Shown in pieces: positions 41,502 through 50,893 of a stretch of DNA of 64,000 nt (within the stretch, counting starts at the first letter, position 1; each line of letters starts with the position of its first letter). The position numbers and the translations under genes are program-made. The stretch comes from DASXAI01 sp963728985 (GTDB lineage Bacteria > Actinomycetota > Acidimicrobiia > Acidimicrobiales > Ilumatobacteraceae), in NCBI GenBank assembly GCA_963728985.1, contig CAVSME010000003.1:1178001-1242000 (forward strand), in the 5' to 3' direction. Below the pieces are notes generated by a model. The model was not told the origin of the DNA. It worked only from the letters and a program-made list of their open reading frames with translations, and did no database searches.

Positions 41502-42725
41502 TCACGCCCTGAGCTCGCCTCGGGCCTCGTCGAACGACACGACGTCGGCGTCGGGGAGGTAGCGCTCGTCCACCCCGATGCCCCGGTCGGTGCGCAGCGA
41601 CGAGAGCCGGGCGAGCGGACGCTCGAGCGCCCGCTTGCGGGTGCCGGCGAGATCGTCGTAGGCCTTCTGAGCCGAGTCGATGCGGCGACCGACCGTCTCC
41701 AGCGCACCGGCGAACTTGTCCCACTGCTGCTCGAAGGCGCCGAGCACGCTCAGAATCTCCTCCGATGTCTGCTCCACCATGAAGTTGTCGAACGCCTGGC
41801 GGATGACCCCGAGCATGGCGAACAGCGTGAGCGGCGAGCACAGCACGACCTTCTGACCGAGGGCGTCGTCGACCAGGCCGGGGTCGTGCTCGTGGATGAA
41901 CCCACTGAGGGTCTCGTTCGGGAGGAAGAGCAGCACGTAGTCGACCGAGGGGCGGGCGCCCTGATGGGCGTAGTCGCGTCCGGCCAGCTCGCGCACGCGC
42001 AGCCGGACGTCACGCAGGAACGCATCGCGATGCGCCGACCGCTCGGCCTCCGTGCCGGCGTCGAGGAACCGCAGGTACGCAGAGAGCGGGAACTTCACGT
42101 CCATGTAGAGGACGTGGCCCTTGGGCAACGGGAACGTGTAGTCGGGCAGGGCGCGCGAACCGGCTACCGCCGTCTGCTTCTCGTAGTTGACGTGCTCGAC
42201 GAAGCCAGCCAGGCGCAGCACGTCCTCGGCCATGCGCTCACCCCACTGGCCCCGCGCCTTCGGGCTGGCCAGTGCCTCCCGCAAGCTCTGCGTCGTGGTG
42301 GCCAGTGCCGCCGTGGTCTCGGCGTGCGCCGCCAAGGTGGCTTCGACCCCGCGGATGGACGCGGCGTGGTGCTGGCCGAGCTGCGCGACGAGATCACCGA
42401 CGCGGGCCAGCTCGTCGCGCACCCGGCGCTCGACCTGCTCGATGCGCGCGTCGGCCACCTCGTGGCGGGCGGAGAGCTCGCGCTGGCCGGCGGCCAGCCC
42501 GGCATCGAGCTGCTCGCGATTGAGGACGGCGGCGTGGCGCAAGGCCTGCTGGACGGCCACGTCGCGCTCGGCCGCGGCCTGCTCACGGAGGAGTCCGACG
42601 GCTCGCGTGAGTGCCGCGTCGGGATCAACATCGGCCCGCTGGCGGGCGGCGACGCGCAGCGCCGCGGCGACACCCACGGCCACGCCGCCGAGCACGGCGA
42701 CCACGATGAGGACCACGACCTCCAT
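41502..42725 (-). CDS. rmuC: DNA recombination protein RmuC
   Basis: A 407-residue protein with an N-terminal membrane helix (VVVLIVVAVLGGVAVGVAAAL), a coiled coil up to about 150 and the RmuC nuclease-like domain: RGQWGERMAEDVLRLAGF, LPKGHVLYMDVKFPLSAYLRF and LLFLPNE. RmuC limits recombination at inverted repeats. Length and order are normal. It is divergent from the GGDEF gene. Confidence 0.92.
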   Translation of the reverse strand: MEVVVLIVVAVLGGVAVGVAAALRVAARQRADVDPDAALTRAVGLLREQAAAERDVAVQQALRHAAVLNREQLDAGLAAGQRELSARHEVADARIEQVERRVRDELARVGDLVAQLGQHHAASIRGVEATLAAHAETTAALATTTQSLREALASPKARGQWGERMAEDVLRLAGFVEHVNYEKQTAVAGSRALPDYTFPLPKGHVLYMDVKFPLSAYLRFLDAGTEAERSAHRDAFLRDVRLRVRELAGRDYAHQGARPSVDYVLLFLPNETLSGFIHEHDPGLVDDALGQKVVLCSPLTLFAMLGVIRQAFDNFMVEQTSEEILSVLGAFEQQWDKFAGALETVGRRIDSAQKAYDDLAGTRKRALERPLARLSSLRTDRGIGVDERYLPDADVVSFDEARGELRA

Positions 42726-42838
42726 GGCCGACGACGCTACGCAGGGGGTGCCACAGAGTTCGGGATGGTGGTGGCCGCACGGACGGCAGGCAGGGGGCGA
42801 CGGTCCGCGCTCCCACCGGCAACTATCGTGTTCGCACC

Positions 42839-43903
42839 GTGGGGCACGACGAGCGCCAGCCTCTGCCTGCCGGCCCGCTGCCCCGGCGACCGGTGCCCCT
42901 CGACGTGCTCGGGGCCGTGGGCCTCGACGCCATCGCCCTGGGCGCCGGCGTCACGCTCGTTGCCGCCGGGGCCGGCGCCCTCGACCGTGGGCTCGCCGCC
43001 GGCGTCGTCGTGGCGGCAGGCACCGCCGGCCTGATCGGCAGCGTCGCCGTTACACCGTCGGGCCGGCCGGGAACGACCGGCCGACTGCTCGGCCGGGAGC
43101 TGGTGGTCGCGTCGCTGGCCCTCGCCAGCCTGCCGATCGCTCTCGGCCTGTCGCTGCGCGACGGTGTGGGGGCGAGCATGGTGGTGCTGGCGTCGGTCGT
43201 GGTCGTGGCGCTCGGCCTGCGGATGGCGCTCCTGACGCGCCGGGCCGATCTGTACGGGCGGGCCCAAGCGGGCCACGTCGCCCAACTCGGGCGCATGGCC
43301 CTCCATGATCCGCTGACCGGCCTCGCCAACCGGACCTTGCTCGAGGATCGGCTGGCCATGGCCGTCGCCGGCCAGCGCCGCAGCGGCACCGTGCTGGCGG
43401 TGCTGTTCTGCGATCTCGATCGCTTCAAGCTCGTCAACGACACCCTCGGCCACGACGTCGGCGACGCGGTGCTGGTCATCATCGCCGAACGCTTGAAGGG
43501 CGCGGTGCGGGGCACCGACACGGTCAGCCGGCTCGGCGGCGACGAGTTCGTCGTGGTCTGCCCCGACCTGAAAGGCGAGGACGAGCTGACCGAGGTGGCG
43601 GAGCGGCTCCTCGTCCTGATGTCCGAACCGATGGACGTCGAGGGCCACGAGATCGTCGTGTCCGGCAGTGTCGGGGTCTCGCTCGTGAGCGCCGGCTCGG
43701 CGCCGTCGTCACTCGCCGACCTCGTGCGCGAGGCGGATGCCGCCATGTACCGGGCCAAGGCCAACGGCCGCAACGGGTGGGCGCGGCTCGAGCCCGAGCC
43801 CGAGCCCGAACCTCGCTACGTGAGGGTGCGGACCGACGACGCCGACGCGCCACAGACGATCACCCCGACGCGGCGGCCAGCCGATGTCAGAGGTTCTCGC
43901 TGA
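42839..43903 (+). CDS. Membrane diguanylate cyclase (GGDEF)
   Basis: A 354-residue protein with four or more hydrophobic segments in residues 25-132 and a GGDEF domain from about 155 (DPLTGLANR). The active-site loop is GGDEF at 233-237 and the inhibitory site RxxD is present at 224-227 (RGTD), so the enzyme should make c-di-GMP under feedback control. GTG start. Its 3' end overlaps the convergent ABC transporter gene by 17 bp. The EAL protein at 57756 is a candidate opposing enzyme. Confidence 0.93.
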   Translation: MGHDERQPLPAGPLPRRPVPLDVLGAVGLDAIALGAGVTLVAAGAGALDRGLAAGVVVAAGTAGLIGSVAVTPSGRPGTTGRLLGRELVVASLALASLPIALGLSLRDGVGASMVVLASVVVVALGLRMALLTRRADLYGRAQAGHVAQLGRMALHDPLTGLANRTLLEDRLAMAVAGQRRSGTVLAVLFCDLDRFKLVNDTLGHDVGDAVLVIIAERLKGAVRGTDTVSRLGGDEFVVVCPDLKGEDELTEVAERLLVLMSEPMDVEGHEIVVSGSVGVSLVSAGSAPSSLADLVREADAAMYRAKANGRNGWARLEPEPEPEPRYVRVRTDDADAPQTITPTRRPADVRGSR

Positions 43904-45773
43904 GCGCCTCGCCGATGAGGGTGAGGTAGAGGTCCGCGTAGAGCCCGCCTCGCGCCATGAGCTCGTCGTGGGTACCGCGCTCGACGATGCGCCCGGCGTC
44001 GACGACGCAGATCAGGTCGGCGTCGCGGATCGTGGACAGGCGGTGGGCGATCACGATCGACGTGCGACCTTGCAACGCCTCCTCCAACGCGGCCTGCACG
44101 AGCGCCTCGTTCTCGGTGTCGAGGTGGCTGGTGGCCTCGTCCAGGATGACGATGGCGGGATCCTTCAGGAGCATGCGAGCGATGGCCAGCCGCTGCTTCT
44201 CACCGCCCGATAGGCGGTAGCCCCGCTCGCCCACGATGGTGGCGTACCCGTCGGGGAGGGCGGCGACGACATCGTGGATGCGCGCCCCCCGGGCGGCCGC
44301 TTCCATCTCCGCGTTGGTGGCCGACGGGCGGGCGTAGCGGAGGTTGTCGGCCACCGACTCGTGGAACAGGTGGGGGTCCTGGGCCACCACGCCGATGGCC
44401 TGATGGAGCGAGGCCTGGGTGAGGTCACGCACGTCCACACCGTCGATCCGCACGGCGCCACTGGTCACGTCGTAGAGCCGCGGCACCAGTGACGCGATGG
44501 TGGTCTTGCCGGCTCCCGACGGACCGACGAGCGCCACGACCTGACCCGGTTCGATCGTGAGGTCGACGTCGGTCAGGACCGTGGCCGGCGTGTCGTCGGC
44601 GAGCTCGAAGAGACCTCCCGGTGACTCGAGCGAGCCGACGCTCACCTCGCTGGCCGGCGGGTAGCGGAACGTCACGTGGTCGAGCTCGATGCGGCCTCGT
44701 GGTTCGGCGAGGTCGACCGCGCCGGGTCGGTCGGCGATGGCGACGGGCGCGTCGAGCACCTCGAACACGCGCTCGAACGAGACCATCGCGGTCATGAGGT
44801 CGACCCGCGCGCTCGTGAGGTCGTTCAACGGTTGGTAGATGCGCGTCACGAAGGCGGCCATCGCCACCAGCGTCCCGAGGGAGATGGTCCCGGAGATCAC
44901 CATCTGCGCGCCGACGCCGTACACGGCGGCCACCCCGACGGCGCTCACGATGCCGAGGGTCACGAAGAACACCCGGCCGTACAGTGCTTGGCGAACGCCC
45001 GTGTCCCGCACCCGTGCCGCCCGCCGGCCGAACTCGGCCATCTCGTCGTCGTAGCGGCCGTACAGCTTCACGAGGATGGCCCCGGACACGTTGAACCGCT
45101 CGGTCATCTGCGTGTTCATCTGCGCGTCGAGGTTCATGCGCTCGCGCGAGATGGCCCGCAGCACCCGCCCGACTCGCTTGGCCGGCAGGATGAACAGCGG
45201 CAGCACCACGAGAGCCAGGACCGTGAGGCGCCACTCCAGGATGAACATCGCGGCGAGGGTGGTGGTCAGCACGATGACGTTGGACACGAGCGCACCAAGC
45301 GTGCCCGTCACGGCGTCCTGCGCGCCGATGACGTCGTTGTTCAACCGGCTGATCAACGCCCCGGTCTGGGTGCGGGTGAAGAACGCCACCGGCATGCGCT
45401 GGACCTTGTCGAACAGCGCCACGCGCAGGTCGTGGATCATCCCCTCGCCGATGCTGGACGCACCCCAGCGCTGCAGCACGCCCACCCCGGCCGAGGCCAA
45501 CGCCGCCGCCACCGTGACCGCCGTCAGCCACACCGCCAGGGTGCGATCGGCCGAGGGGATGGCGTCGTCGATGATCCACCGGAACAGCAGCGGGGGGAGC
45601 AGACCGAGCAGCGAGCTGACGACGATGGTGGCGAGGTAGGCCACGAGCCAGCCGCGGTAGGGCCGGGCGAAGCCCCACGCCCGCCGGAGCACCCGGCGGT
45701 CGAGGGTGACGCCCTTGACCGCCTCGGCATCGCGCCCGAAGCGTGGGGGCCCGATCCGCATCCGCATTCCCAT
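43887..45773 (-). CDS. ABC transporter, fused permease and ATPase (exporter type)
   Basis: A 628-residue half-transporter. The six-helix transmembrane domain covers about 35-330 (YRGWLVAYLATIVVSSLLGLLPPLLFRWIIDDAIP), and the nucleotide-binding domain has Walker A GPSGAGKTT, Q-loop VVAQDPHLF, signature LSGGEKQ, Walker B AIVILDEATS and H-loop IVIAHRLS. It resembles MsbA/LmrA-like multidrug or lipid exporters and should act as a homodimer. I start at the ATG 45773, before RIGPPRFGRDA; the open frame extends 100 codons further but into sequence of the neighbouring divergent gene. Confidence 0.92.
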   Translation of the reverse strand: MGMRMRIGPPRFGRDAEAVKGVTLDRRVLRRAWGFARPYRGWLVAYLATIVVSSLLGLLPPLLFRWIIDDAIPSADRTLAVWLTAVTVAAALASAGVGVLQRWGASSIGEGMIHDLRVALFDKVQRMPVAFFTRTQTGALISRLNNDVIGAQDAVTGTLGALVSNVIVLTTTLAAMFILEWRLTVLALVVLPLFILPAKRVGRVLRAISRERMNLDAQMNTQMTERFNVSGAILVKLYGRYDDEMAEFGRRAARVRDTGVRQALYGRVFFVTLGIVSAVGVAAVYGVGAQMVISGTISLGTLVAMAAFVTRIYQPLNDLTSARVDLMTAMVSFERVFEVLDAPVAIADRPGAVDLAEPRGRIELDHVTFRYPPASEVSVGSLESPGGLFELADDTPATVLTDVDLTIEPGQVVALVGPSGAGKTTIASLVPRLYDVTSGAVRIDGVDVRDLTQASLHQAIGVVAQDPHLFHESVADNLRYARPSATNAEMEAAARGARIHDVVAALPDGYATIVGERGYRLSGGEKQRLAIARMLLKDPAIVILDEATSHLDTENEALVQAALEEALQGRTSIVIAHRLSTIRDADLICVVDAGRIVERGTHDELMARGGLYADLYLTLIGEALSENL

Positions 45774-45834
45774 CGCCCGGTGAAGGCTACGGCCGCGGGT
45801 CCAGATCGCGACTCGACCCATAGCATCCGCTGCC

Positions 45835-47379
45835 GTGCGAGCCCCCCGGACCGTCGGCCTGCTTCTCGTCGCTCTCATGGCCGGGGCGTGCTCCAGCACC
45901 GCGAGCGACGTCACCGTCGCCAGGCTCCCGCCGACCACCGCCTCGGCGCCGGCGGCGCCGGCACCCGATCCGACGACGACCAGCGACGGCACGCCCGGAC
46001 CCGGGTCGACCGCGACCACGGCGCCGGCCGGCACGCTGGACTGGAAGGCCTGTGGCCGCCTCCAATGCGCCACGTTGACCGTCCCGCTCGACTACAGCGA
46101 CCCCACGAAGGGCACCATCGACCTCTACGTGAAGCGCCATCCGGCCAGCGGCAACAAGGCCGTCGGCACGCTGCTCGTCAATCCGGGCGGTCCCGGGGTG
46201 CCCGGCACGTCGCTCGTCGATCAGGCCACCCTGGCGTTCAGCGAGGATCTCCTCGACTCGTTCGACATCGTCGGCTGGGACCCGCGAGGCACGGGCGACT
46301 CCAGCCCGATCGACTGCGTCGACGACCTCGATCCCCTGTTCTCGCTCGATCCGGTCCCGGACACACCGGCCGAGAAGCAGGTGATCATCGATGCCTCGAA
46401 GCAGTTCGACGCCGCCTGCGAAGCCCGCAGCGGCAAGCTCCTCCCCTACGTCTCCACGCAGGACACGGCCCGGGACATGGACGAGATCCGCAGGGCCCTC
46501 GGCGAGGACAAGATCTCGTACTTCGGGTTCTCGTACGGCAGCCAGCTCGGCGCCACCTACGCCACCATGTTCCCCACCCACGTGCGGGCGATGGTGATCG
46601 ACGGCGCCGCCGATCCCAACGCCGGCTACGTCGAGAGCACGAAGCAACAGGTCGTGGGCCTCGAGCGCGGCCTGCAGCAGATGATGGACGACTGCGCCAA
46701 GAAGACGACGTGCGCCTTCCATCACAACGGCGATCCAATGCCCGCCTACGACGCGCTGATCGCGAAGCTCACCGCCAACCCGCTGAAGTCGGCCGGTGGG
46801 CGCCCGGCCGTCGGCCCCGGCATCGCGCTGTACGGCGTGGTGTCAGGCCTGTACGTCAAGGAGTACTGGCCGCTCGTCACGCAGGCGCTGGCGGCCGCCG
46901 AGCGAGGCGACGGCTCGAAGCTCCTCGCCCTCTACGACGCCTACGTGGAACGGCTTCCCAACGGCAGCTGGACCAATTCCTTCGAGGACCTGATCGCCAT
47001 CAATTGCCTCGACGACCCGGGGCCCAAGGATCCGTCCTTCCCCGACACCTACGCGGCCGAGCTGCGGACCTTGTCGCCCCACTTCGGTGACTGGGCCGCC
47101 TACAGCTACAACTGCATCTACTGGCCGGTCCCCCAGAAGACCCCGCTCAAGCTGACCGGCGCCGGCGCCGGTCCCATCGTCGTCGTGGGCACGACCGGCG
47201 ACCCGATCACGCCGATCGAGAGCACCAAGAACATGGCCGCCGCCCTCGAAGGCGGGGTTCTCGTCACGGTGGAGGCCGAGCAGCACACGGGCTACATGGT
47301 GAACGACTGCGTCGATGCCGCCGTCGACGACTACCTGATCGACCTGACTGTCCCGGCCCCCGGGCTCGTCTGCAGCTAG
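45835..47379 (+). CDS. Secreted lipoprotein hydrolase of the tripeptidyl aminopeptidase (SlpD/E, TAP-like) type
   Basis: A 514-residue alpha/beta hydrolase with lipobox MAGAC (Cys19) and a Thr/Pro linker. NPGGPG (116-121) is the oxyanion motif, Ser233 in GFSYGS the nucleophile, GTTGDPITP supplies the acid and EQHTGY the histidine. Several cysteines after 160 suggest disulfides, in line with export. The C-terminal TAP-like segment is characteristic of actinobacterial tripeptidyl aminopeptidases. It is likely to trim peptides at the cell surface. Confidence 0.92.
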   Translation: MRAPRTVGLLLVALMAGACSSTASDVTVARLPPTTASAPAAPAPDPTTTSDGTPGPGSTATTAPAGTLDWKACGRLQCATLTVPLDYSDPTKGTIDLYVKRHPASGNKAVGTLLVNPGGPGVPGTSLVDQATLAFSEDLLDSFDIVGWDPRGTGDSSPIDCVDDLDPLFSLDPVPDTPAEKQVIIDASKQFDAACEARSGKLLPYVSTQDTARDMDEIRRALGEDKISYFGFSYGSQLGATYATMFPTHVRAMVIDGAADPNAGYVESTKQQVVGLERGLQQMMDDCAKKTTCAFHHNGDPMPAYDALIAKLTANPLKSAGGRPAVGPGIALYGVVSGLYVKEYWPLVTQALAAAERGDGSKLLALYDAYVERLPNGSWTNSFEDLIAINCLDDPGPKDPSFPDTYAAELRTLSPHFGDWAAYSYNCIYWPVPQKTPLKLTGAGAGPIVVVGTTGDPITPIESTKNMAAALEGGVLVTVEAEQHTGYMVNDCVDAAVDDYLIDLTVPAPGLVCS

Positions 47380-47460
47380 TTCGTTTCCCGCCGGTAACAC
47401 GATGCGCGCGAACCCTTGCTTCACTCGCGTTCCCCAGGGGGAGTGACGGAGGGACGAACA

Positions 47461-48837
47461 ATGCGTGGCCGGGCAGCGACGATCAGTCGCTGGGTGTTGA
47501 CCATCGTGGCGGCGATGGCACTGGCGCTGGCCGTGCTGCCGCTGGCCGGGGCATCGGGGAGGGTCGGCCCCGGTGAGGTCTCGGTGCACGCGTCCTGGTC
47601 CCTCGGCGGCGGCAGCGAGGTGAACGTGCCCCCAGTCGGGCGCGTCTCCTTCGCCACCCACGCGGCGCCGCTCCGGCTGAGCGCCACCGTGGAGTCCGTC
47701 GACGCGTCGTCCGTGCAGAACCTCGTCGGCCAGGCGCGTCCCCTGGTGAGCGTGCAGCAGGCGGCCGAAGACGGCCTGCGCGACCTGGTGCGCACCGTCG
47801 CGCTGCGCGCCCTCCTGGCCGCCGTGATCGCCGGCGTGCTCGTGGGCGCGATCGTGCCGTGGCGTCGGTGGCGCACGGTGCTGGTGGGCGGTCTCAGCGG
47901 CGTGACTGTCGTGGCCGTGCTCCTCGGCATCACGTGGCGGGAGTTCTCGACGACGGCACTGAGCAACCCCCGCTACGACGGCGCCATCGAGCGGGCGCCG
48001 CAAGTGATCAACGCCTTCGAGCGCGGCGTGCAGTCGTTCCAGGGTGTCCAGGACCGCATCGACGTCCTCACCAACAGGATCAACGAGCTCACCACGATCA
48101 ACGCCGGGCCCACCGTCGACGACCCCGACGGCGAGGTCCGGCTGCTCCATGTCAGCGACATCCACCTCAATCCGCTGGGCATCACGTTCGCCGGCGATCT
48201 GGCCCGGCGCTTCGACGTGGCCGCCATCATCGACACGGGCGATCTGACCAGCTTCGGATATCCGCAGGAGGCCAACATCGGCGCGATGGTGTCGGCCCTC
48301 AAGGTGCCGTATTACTTCGTGCCCGGCAACCACGACTCCTTCGCCAACCGCACCGCGCTCGACGGCTACGACGGCATCACGGTGGTGGACGATGCAGTCG
48401 TCGACATCGCCGGCGTACGAGTCGCCGGGTTCGCCGACCCCAACTTCACGGTCGGCGGGCACCCCACGTATGACGAGAACATCGCGGCGCGGGAGGCGAA
48501 GGCCGACGATGTCGCCGCCCTGGTGGCCCACGGCCGACCGGACATCCTGGCCGTCGCCGGCCTGCAGCTGGCCGAGAAATCGGCCGGCGGGGTGCCACTC
48601 GTCATCTCCGGCGACATCCACCACCGCTCGTCACAGGAGGTCGACGGGAGCCTGATGCTGACCGTCGGGTCGACGGGTGCGACCGGGCTCGGCTCCTTCA
48701 CCGACGTGGAGGACCGGCCCTACGAGGCCGAGGTGCTCCACATGCGGGGCGGTCGTCTGGTCGCGCTCGACTACGTGACCATGACCGGCTTCGGCGGGGA
48801 CTTCACCCTCGATCGGACGGTCTACGCCGCGAAGTGA
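47461..48837 (+). CDS. Membrane-anchored calcineurin-like metallophosphoesterase
   Basis: A 458-residue protein with a signal/anchor helix, an external domain of about 90 residues, two more helices (ALLAAVIAGVLVGAIVPW; TVLVGGLSGVTVVAVLLGI) and a metallophosphoesterase domain with the motifs DIHL, DTGDL, GNHDS and SGDIHH that bind two metals. The substrate is unknown; similar proteins act on phospholipid or nucleotide phosphoesters. The ATG at 47461 follows a ribosome binding site GGAGGGAC; an in-frame start upstream adds nothing conserved. Confidence 0.9.
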   Translation: MRGRAATISRWVLTIVAAMALALAVLPLAGASGRVGPGEVSVHASWSLGGGSEVNVPPVGRVSFATHAAPLRLSATVESVDASSVQNLVGQARPLVSVQQAAEDGLRDLVRTVALRALLAAVIAGVLVGAIVPWRRWRTVLVGGLSGVTVVAVLLGITWREFSTTALSNPRYDGAIERAPQVINAFERGVQSFQGVQDRIDVLTNRINELTTINAGPTVDDPDGEVRLLHVSDIHLNPLGITFAGDLARRFDVAAIIDTGDLTSFGYPQEANIGAMVSALKVPYYFVPGNHDSFANRTALDGYDGITVVDDAVVDIAGVRVAGFADPNFTVGGHPTYDENIAAREAKADDVAALVAHGRPDILAVAGLQLAEKSAGGVPLVISGDIHHRSSQEVDGSLMLTVGSTGATGLGSFTDVEDRPYEAEVLHMRGGRLVALDYVTMTGFGGDFTLDRTVYAAK

Positions 48838-48846
48838 AGCCGCCCG

Positions 48847-49779
48847 TCAGGCGAAGGCCTTGCGCAGCGCGTCGGCGGCCTCGTCGGCGGCCTTCGTCGC
48901 CGCCGGCATGACCGCCAGCATCGTCCAGAAGCCGTGGATCTGGCCGTCGTAGCGCGTATGGCTGACCGACACACCAGCACCGGCCAGGCGCGCCGCGAAC
49001 GCCTCACCCTCGTCGCGCAGCGGATCGAACTCGGCGGTCAAGACGAGCGCCGGTGGCAGCCCGGAGAGATCCTTGGCCCGCAGCGGGCTGGCCAGCGGGT
49101 TGTCGCCATCGCCCGGGCCGTTCAGGTAGTGGTCCCAGAACCACACCATCATGTCCTTGGTCAGCAGGTAGCCGTCGCCGTTGTCCTTGTAGGAGACGGT
49201 GTCGTAGCCATGATCCGTCACCGGGTAGACGAGGAGCTGGAGGCGCAGCGCGGGGCCACTCTCGTCGCGGGCCCGCAAGGCGATGGCCGCGCTCAGGTTC
49301 CCGCCGGCGCTGTCACCGCCGACGGCGAGGCGATCAGGGTCGACGCCGATCTCGCCGGCGTGCTCGGCCACCCATGTGACGACGGCGTAGCAGTCGTCGA
49401 GCGGGATGGGGAACTTGTGCTCGGGCGCCATGCGGTAGTCGACCGACACGACGACGCACTCGGCCCGGTTGGCGACAGTCCGGCAGATGGCGTCGACCAT
49501 CTCGAGGTCGCCGATCACCCAGCCGCCGCCGTGGATGTACACGAGGGCGGGGCGGGGTGCGGTGCCCCCGGTCGGCGTGTAGACGCGCACGGGAATAGGG
49601 CCCGCCGGACCGGGGACCGTGCGGTCCTCGGCGCTGGCCACGGCGTCCCCCGGGCCTCCGAGCTCGGCGAAGCCGGCGGCGGCCACGCGGGCCTCTTCCG
49701 GTGACAGCTCGTTGAGGGCCGGGAGGCCGGCATCGGCCATCTGCTCGAGCAGTCCAGCGGCGGCGGGATCAAGGGCCAT
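48847..49779 (-). CDS. HSL-family alpha/beta hydrolase (esterase/lipase)
   Basis: A 310-residue esterase of the hormone-sensitive-lipase group. HGGGW (83-87) forms the oxyanion hole, Ser157 in GDSAGG is the nucleophile, Asp lies in EFDPLRDEG and His in GQIHGF. RMAPEHKFP is a family hallmark. The ATG at 49779 is used; the upstream in-frame extension lacks family sequence. Probably acts on short-chain acyl esters. Confidence 0.92.
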   Translation of the reverse strand: MALDPAAAGLLEQMADAGLPALNELSPEEARVAAAGFAELGGPGDAVASAEDRTVPGPAGPIPVRVYTPTGGTAPRPALVYIHGGGWVIGDLEMVDAICRTVANRAECVVVSVDYRMAPEHKFPIPLDDCYAVVTWVAEHAGEIGVDPDRLAVGGDSAGGNLSAAIALRARDESGPALRLQLLVYPVTDHGYDTVSYKDNGDGYLLTKDMMVWFWDHYLNGPGDGDNPLASPLRAKDLSGLPPALVLTAEFDPLRDEGEAFAARLAGAGVSVSHTRYDGQIHGFWTMLAVMPAATKAADEAADALRKAFA

Positions 49780-49858
49780 GGCGACGTACCTCCGGAGTCG
49801 AGGGTGACAGTAGCGAGCGCCGGCGTCGCGCCGCATCAGGCAACGGCCCGGGCCCCTC

Positions 49859-50809
49859 ATGCAGCCGCCTCATAGGCTCCCGCCGGTGAGTGGGATCGCC
49901 GCCATCGGCAACACACCCGTCGTCCGCCTGGAACGTCTCGTCGGCGATGACGACGCCGAGGTCTGGGTCAAGCTCGAAGCAGCCAACCCGACCGGGTCTT
50001 ACAAGGACCGCATGGCACTGGCGATGATCGAGGGCGCCGAGCGCGACGGTCGGTTGCAACCGGGCCAAACGGTGGTGGAGTGCACCGGCGGCAGCACCGG
50101 CTCGTCGCTCGCCTTCGTGTGCGCGGTGAAGGGCTACCCGCTGCGCATCGTGTCGTCGGATGCGTTCGCGCTGGAGAAGATCCGCACGATGCAGGCGTTC
50201 GGCGCCGATGTGGAGCTCATCCCGAGCCCGGCGGGGATCACCCCGGACCTCATCCCCGCGATGATCCGGCGGGCCGGCGAGATCGCCGCCGAGACCGGCG
50301 CCTTCTGGACCAACCAGTTCCAGAGCGACGACATGATCGACGGCTACCGCCCGCTCGGCGAGGAGTTGCTGGCGCAACTACCCGGACCACCGGCCATCGA
50401 GGCGTTCTGCAGCTACATCGGGACGGCCGGCTGCTTCCTCGGCACCACCCGAGCGCTGCGCCAGCGGTTGCCGGCGCTGGAACGGGTGGCGGTGGAGCCA
50501 GCGGAGTCCGCCGTGCTGTCGGGCGGCGCGCCAGGCATCCACCACATCGAGGGCGGCGGCATCGGGTACCGGCCACCGAAGCTGGCCCCCGACGACATCG
50601 ACACGGTCGTGGCCGTGCCCGAGGCCGAGGCGTTCGCCATGGCCCGCCACGCCGCCCGCACCGAGGGGATCTTCTCCGGACCGTCGACCGGAGCGAACCT
50701 CGTCGCCGCGTTGGGCGTGGCTCGCCGGCTCGGGCCTGGACACCGGGTGGTGACCCTCCAGGTCGACAGCGGGCTGAAGTACCTGGCCGGCACCCTGTAC
50801 ACCGGGTAG
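49859..50809 (+). CDS. PLP-dependent cysteine synthase-family protein
   Basis: A 316-residue fold-type II PLP enzyme. The lysine that binds PLP is Lys49 in NPTGSYKDR, the phosphate loop is GGSTGSS and the asparagine-loop sequence TGGSTG is conserved. The start context IGNTPVVRL is the classic cysteine synthase/cystathionine-beta-synthase motif. Substitution of the usual KDR/SVKDR context and the absence of a partner serine acetyltransferase leave the exact reaction open. Either the ATG 49859 or the GTG 49886 can be the start; the second is closer to the family N-terminus. Confidence 0.88.
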   Translation: MQPPHRLPPVSGIAAIGNTPVVRLERLVGDDDAEVWVKLEAANPTGSYKDRMALAMIEGAERDGRLQPGQTVVECTGGSTGSSLAFVCAVKGYPLRIVSSDAFALEKIRTMQAFGADVELIPSPAGITPDLIPAMIRRAGEIAAETGAFWTNQFQSDDMIDGYRPLGEELLAQLPGPPAIEAFCSYIGTAGCFLGTTRALRQRLPALERVAVEPAESAVLSGGAPGIHHIEGGGIGYRPPKLAPDDIDTVVAVPEAEAFAMARHAARTEGIFSGPSTGANLVAALGVARRLGPGHRVVTLQVDSGLKYLAGTLYTG

Positions 50810-50893
50810 GAACTCGCCACTCATCGCGGCGCGAGGGGCACAGAAGATGAGATGATGGCGCTCCGCTCCTCCGGCTGGAGAAGGAGACCCCCC

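Noticed and set aside
45774..46073. N-terminal extension of the ABC transporter
   Set aside because: The extra 100 codons are Ala/Val/Gly-rich, overlap the start of the divergent lipoprotein gene and precede the normal family start.
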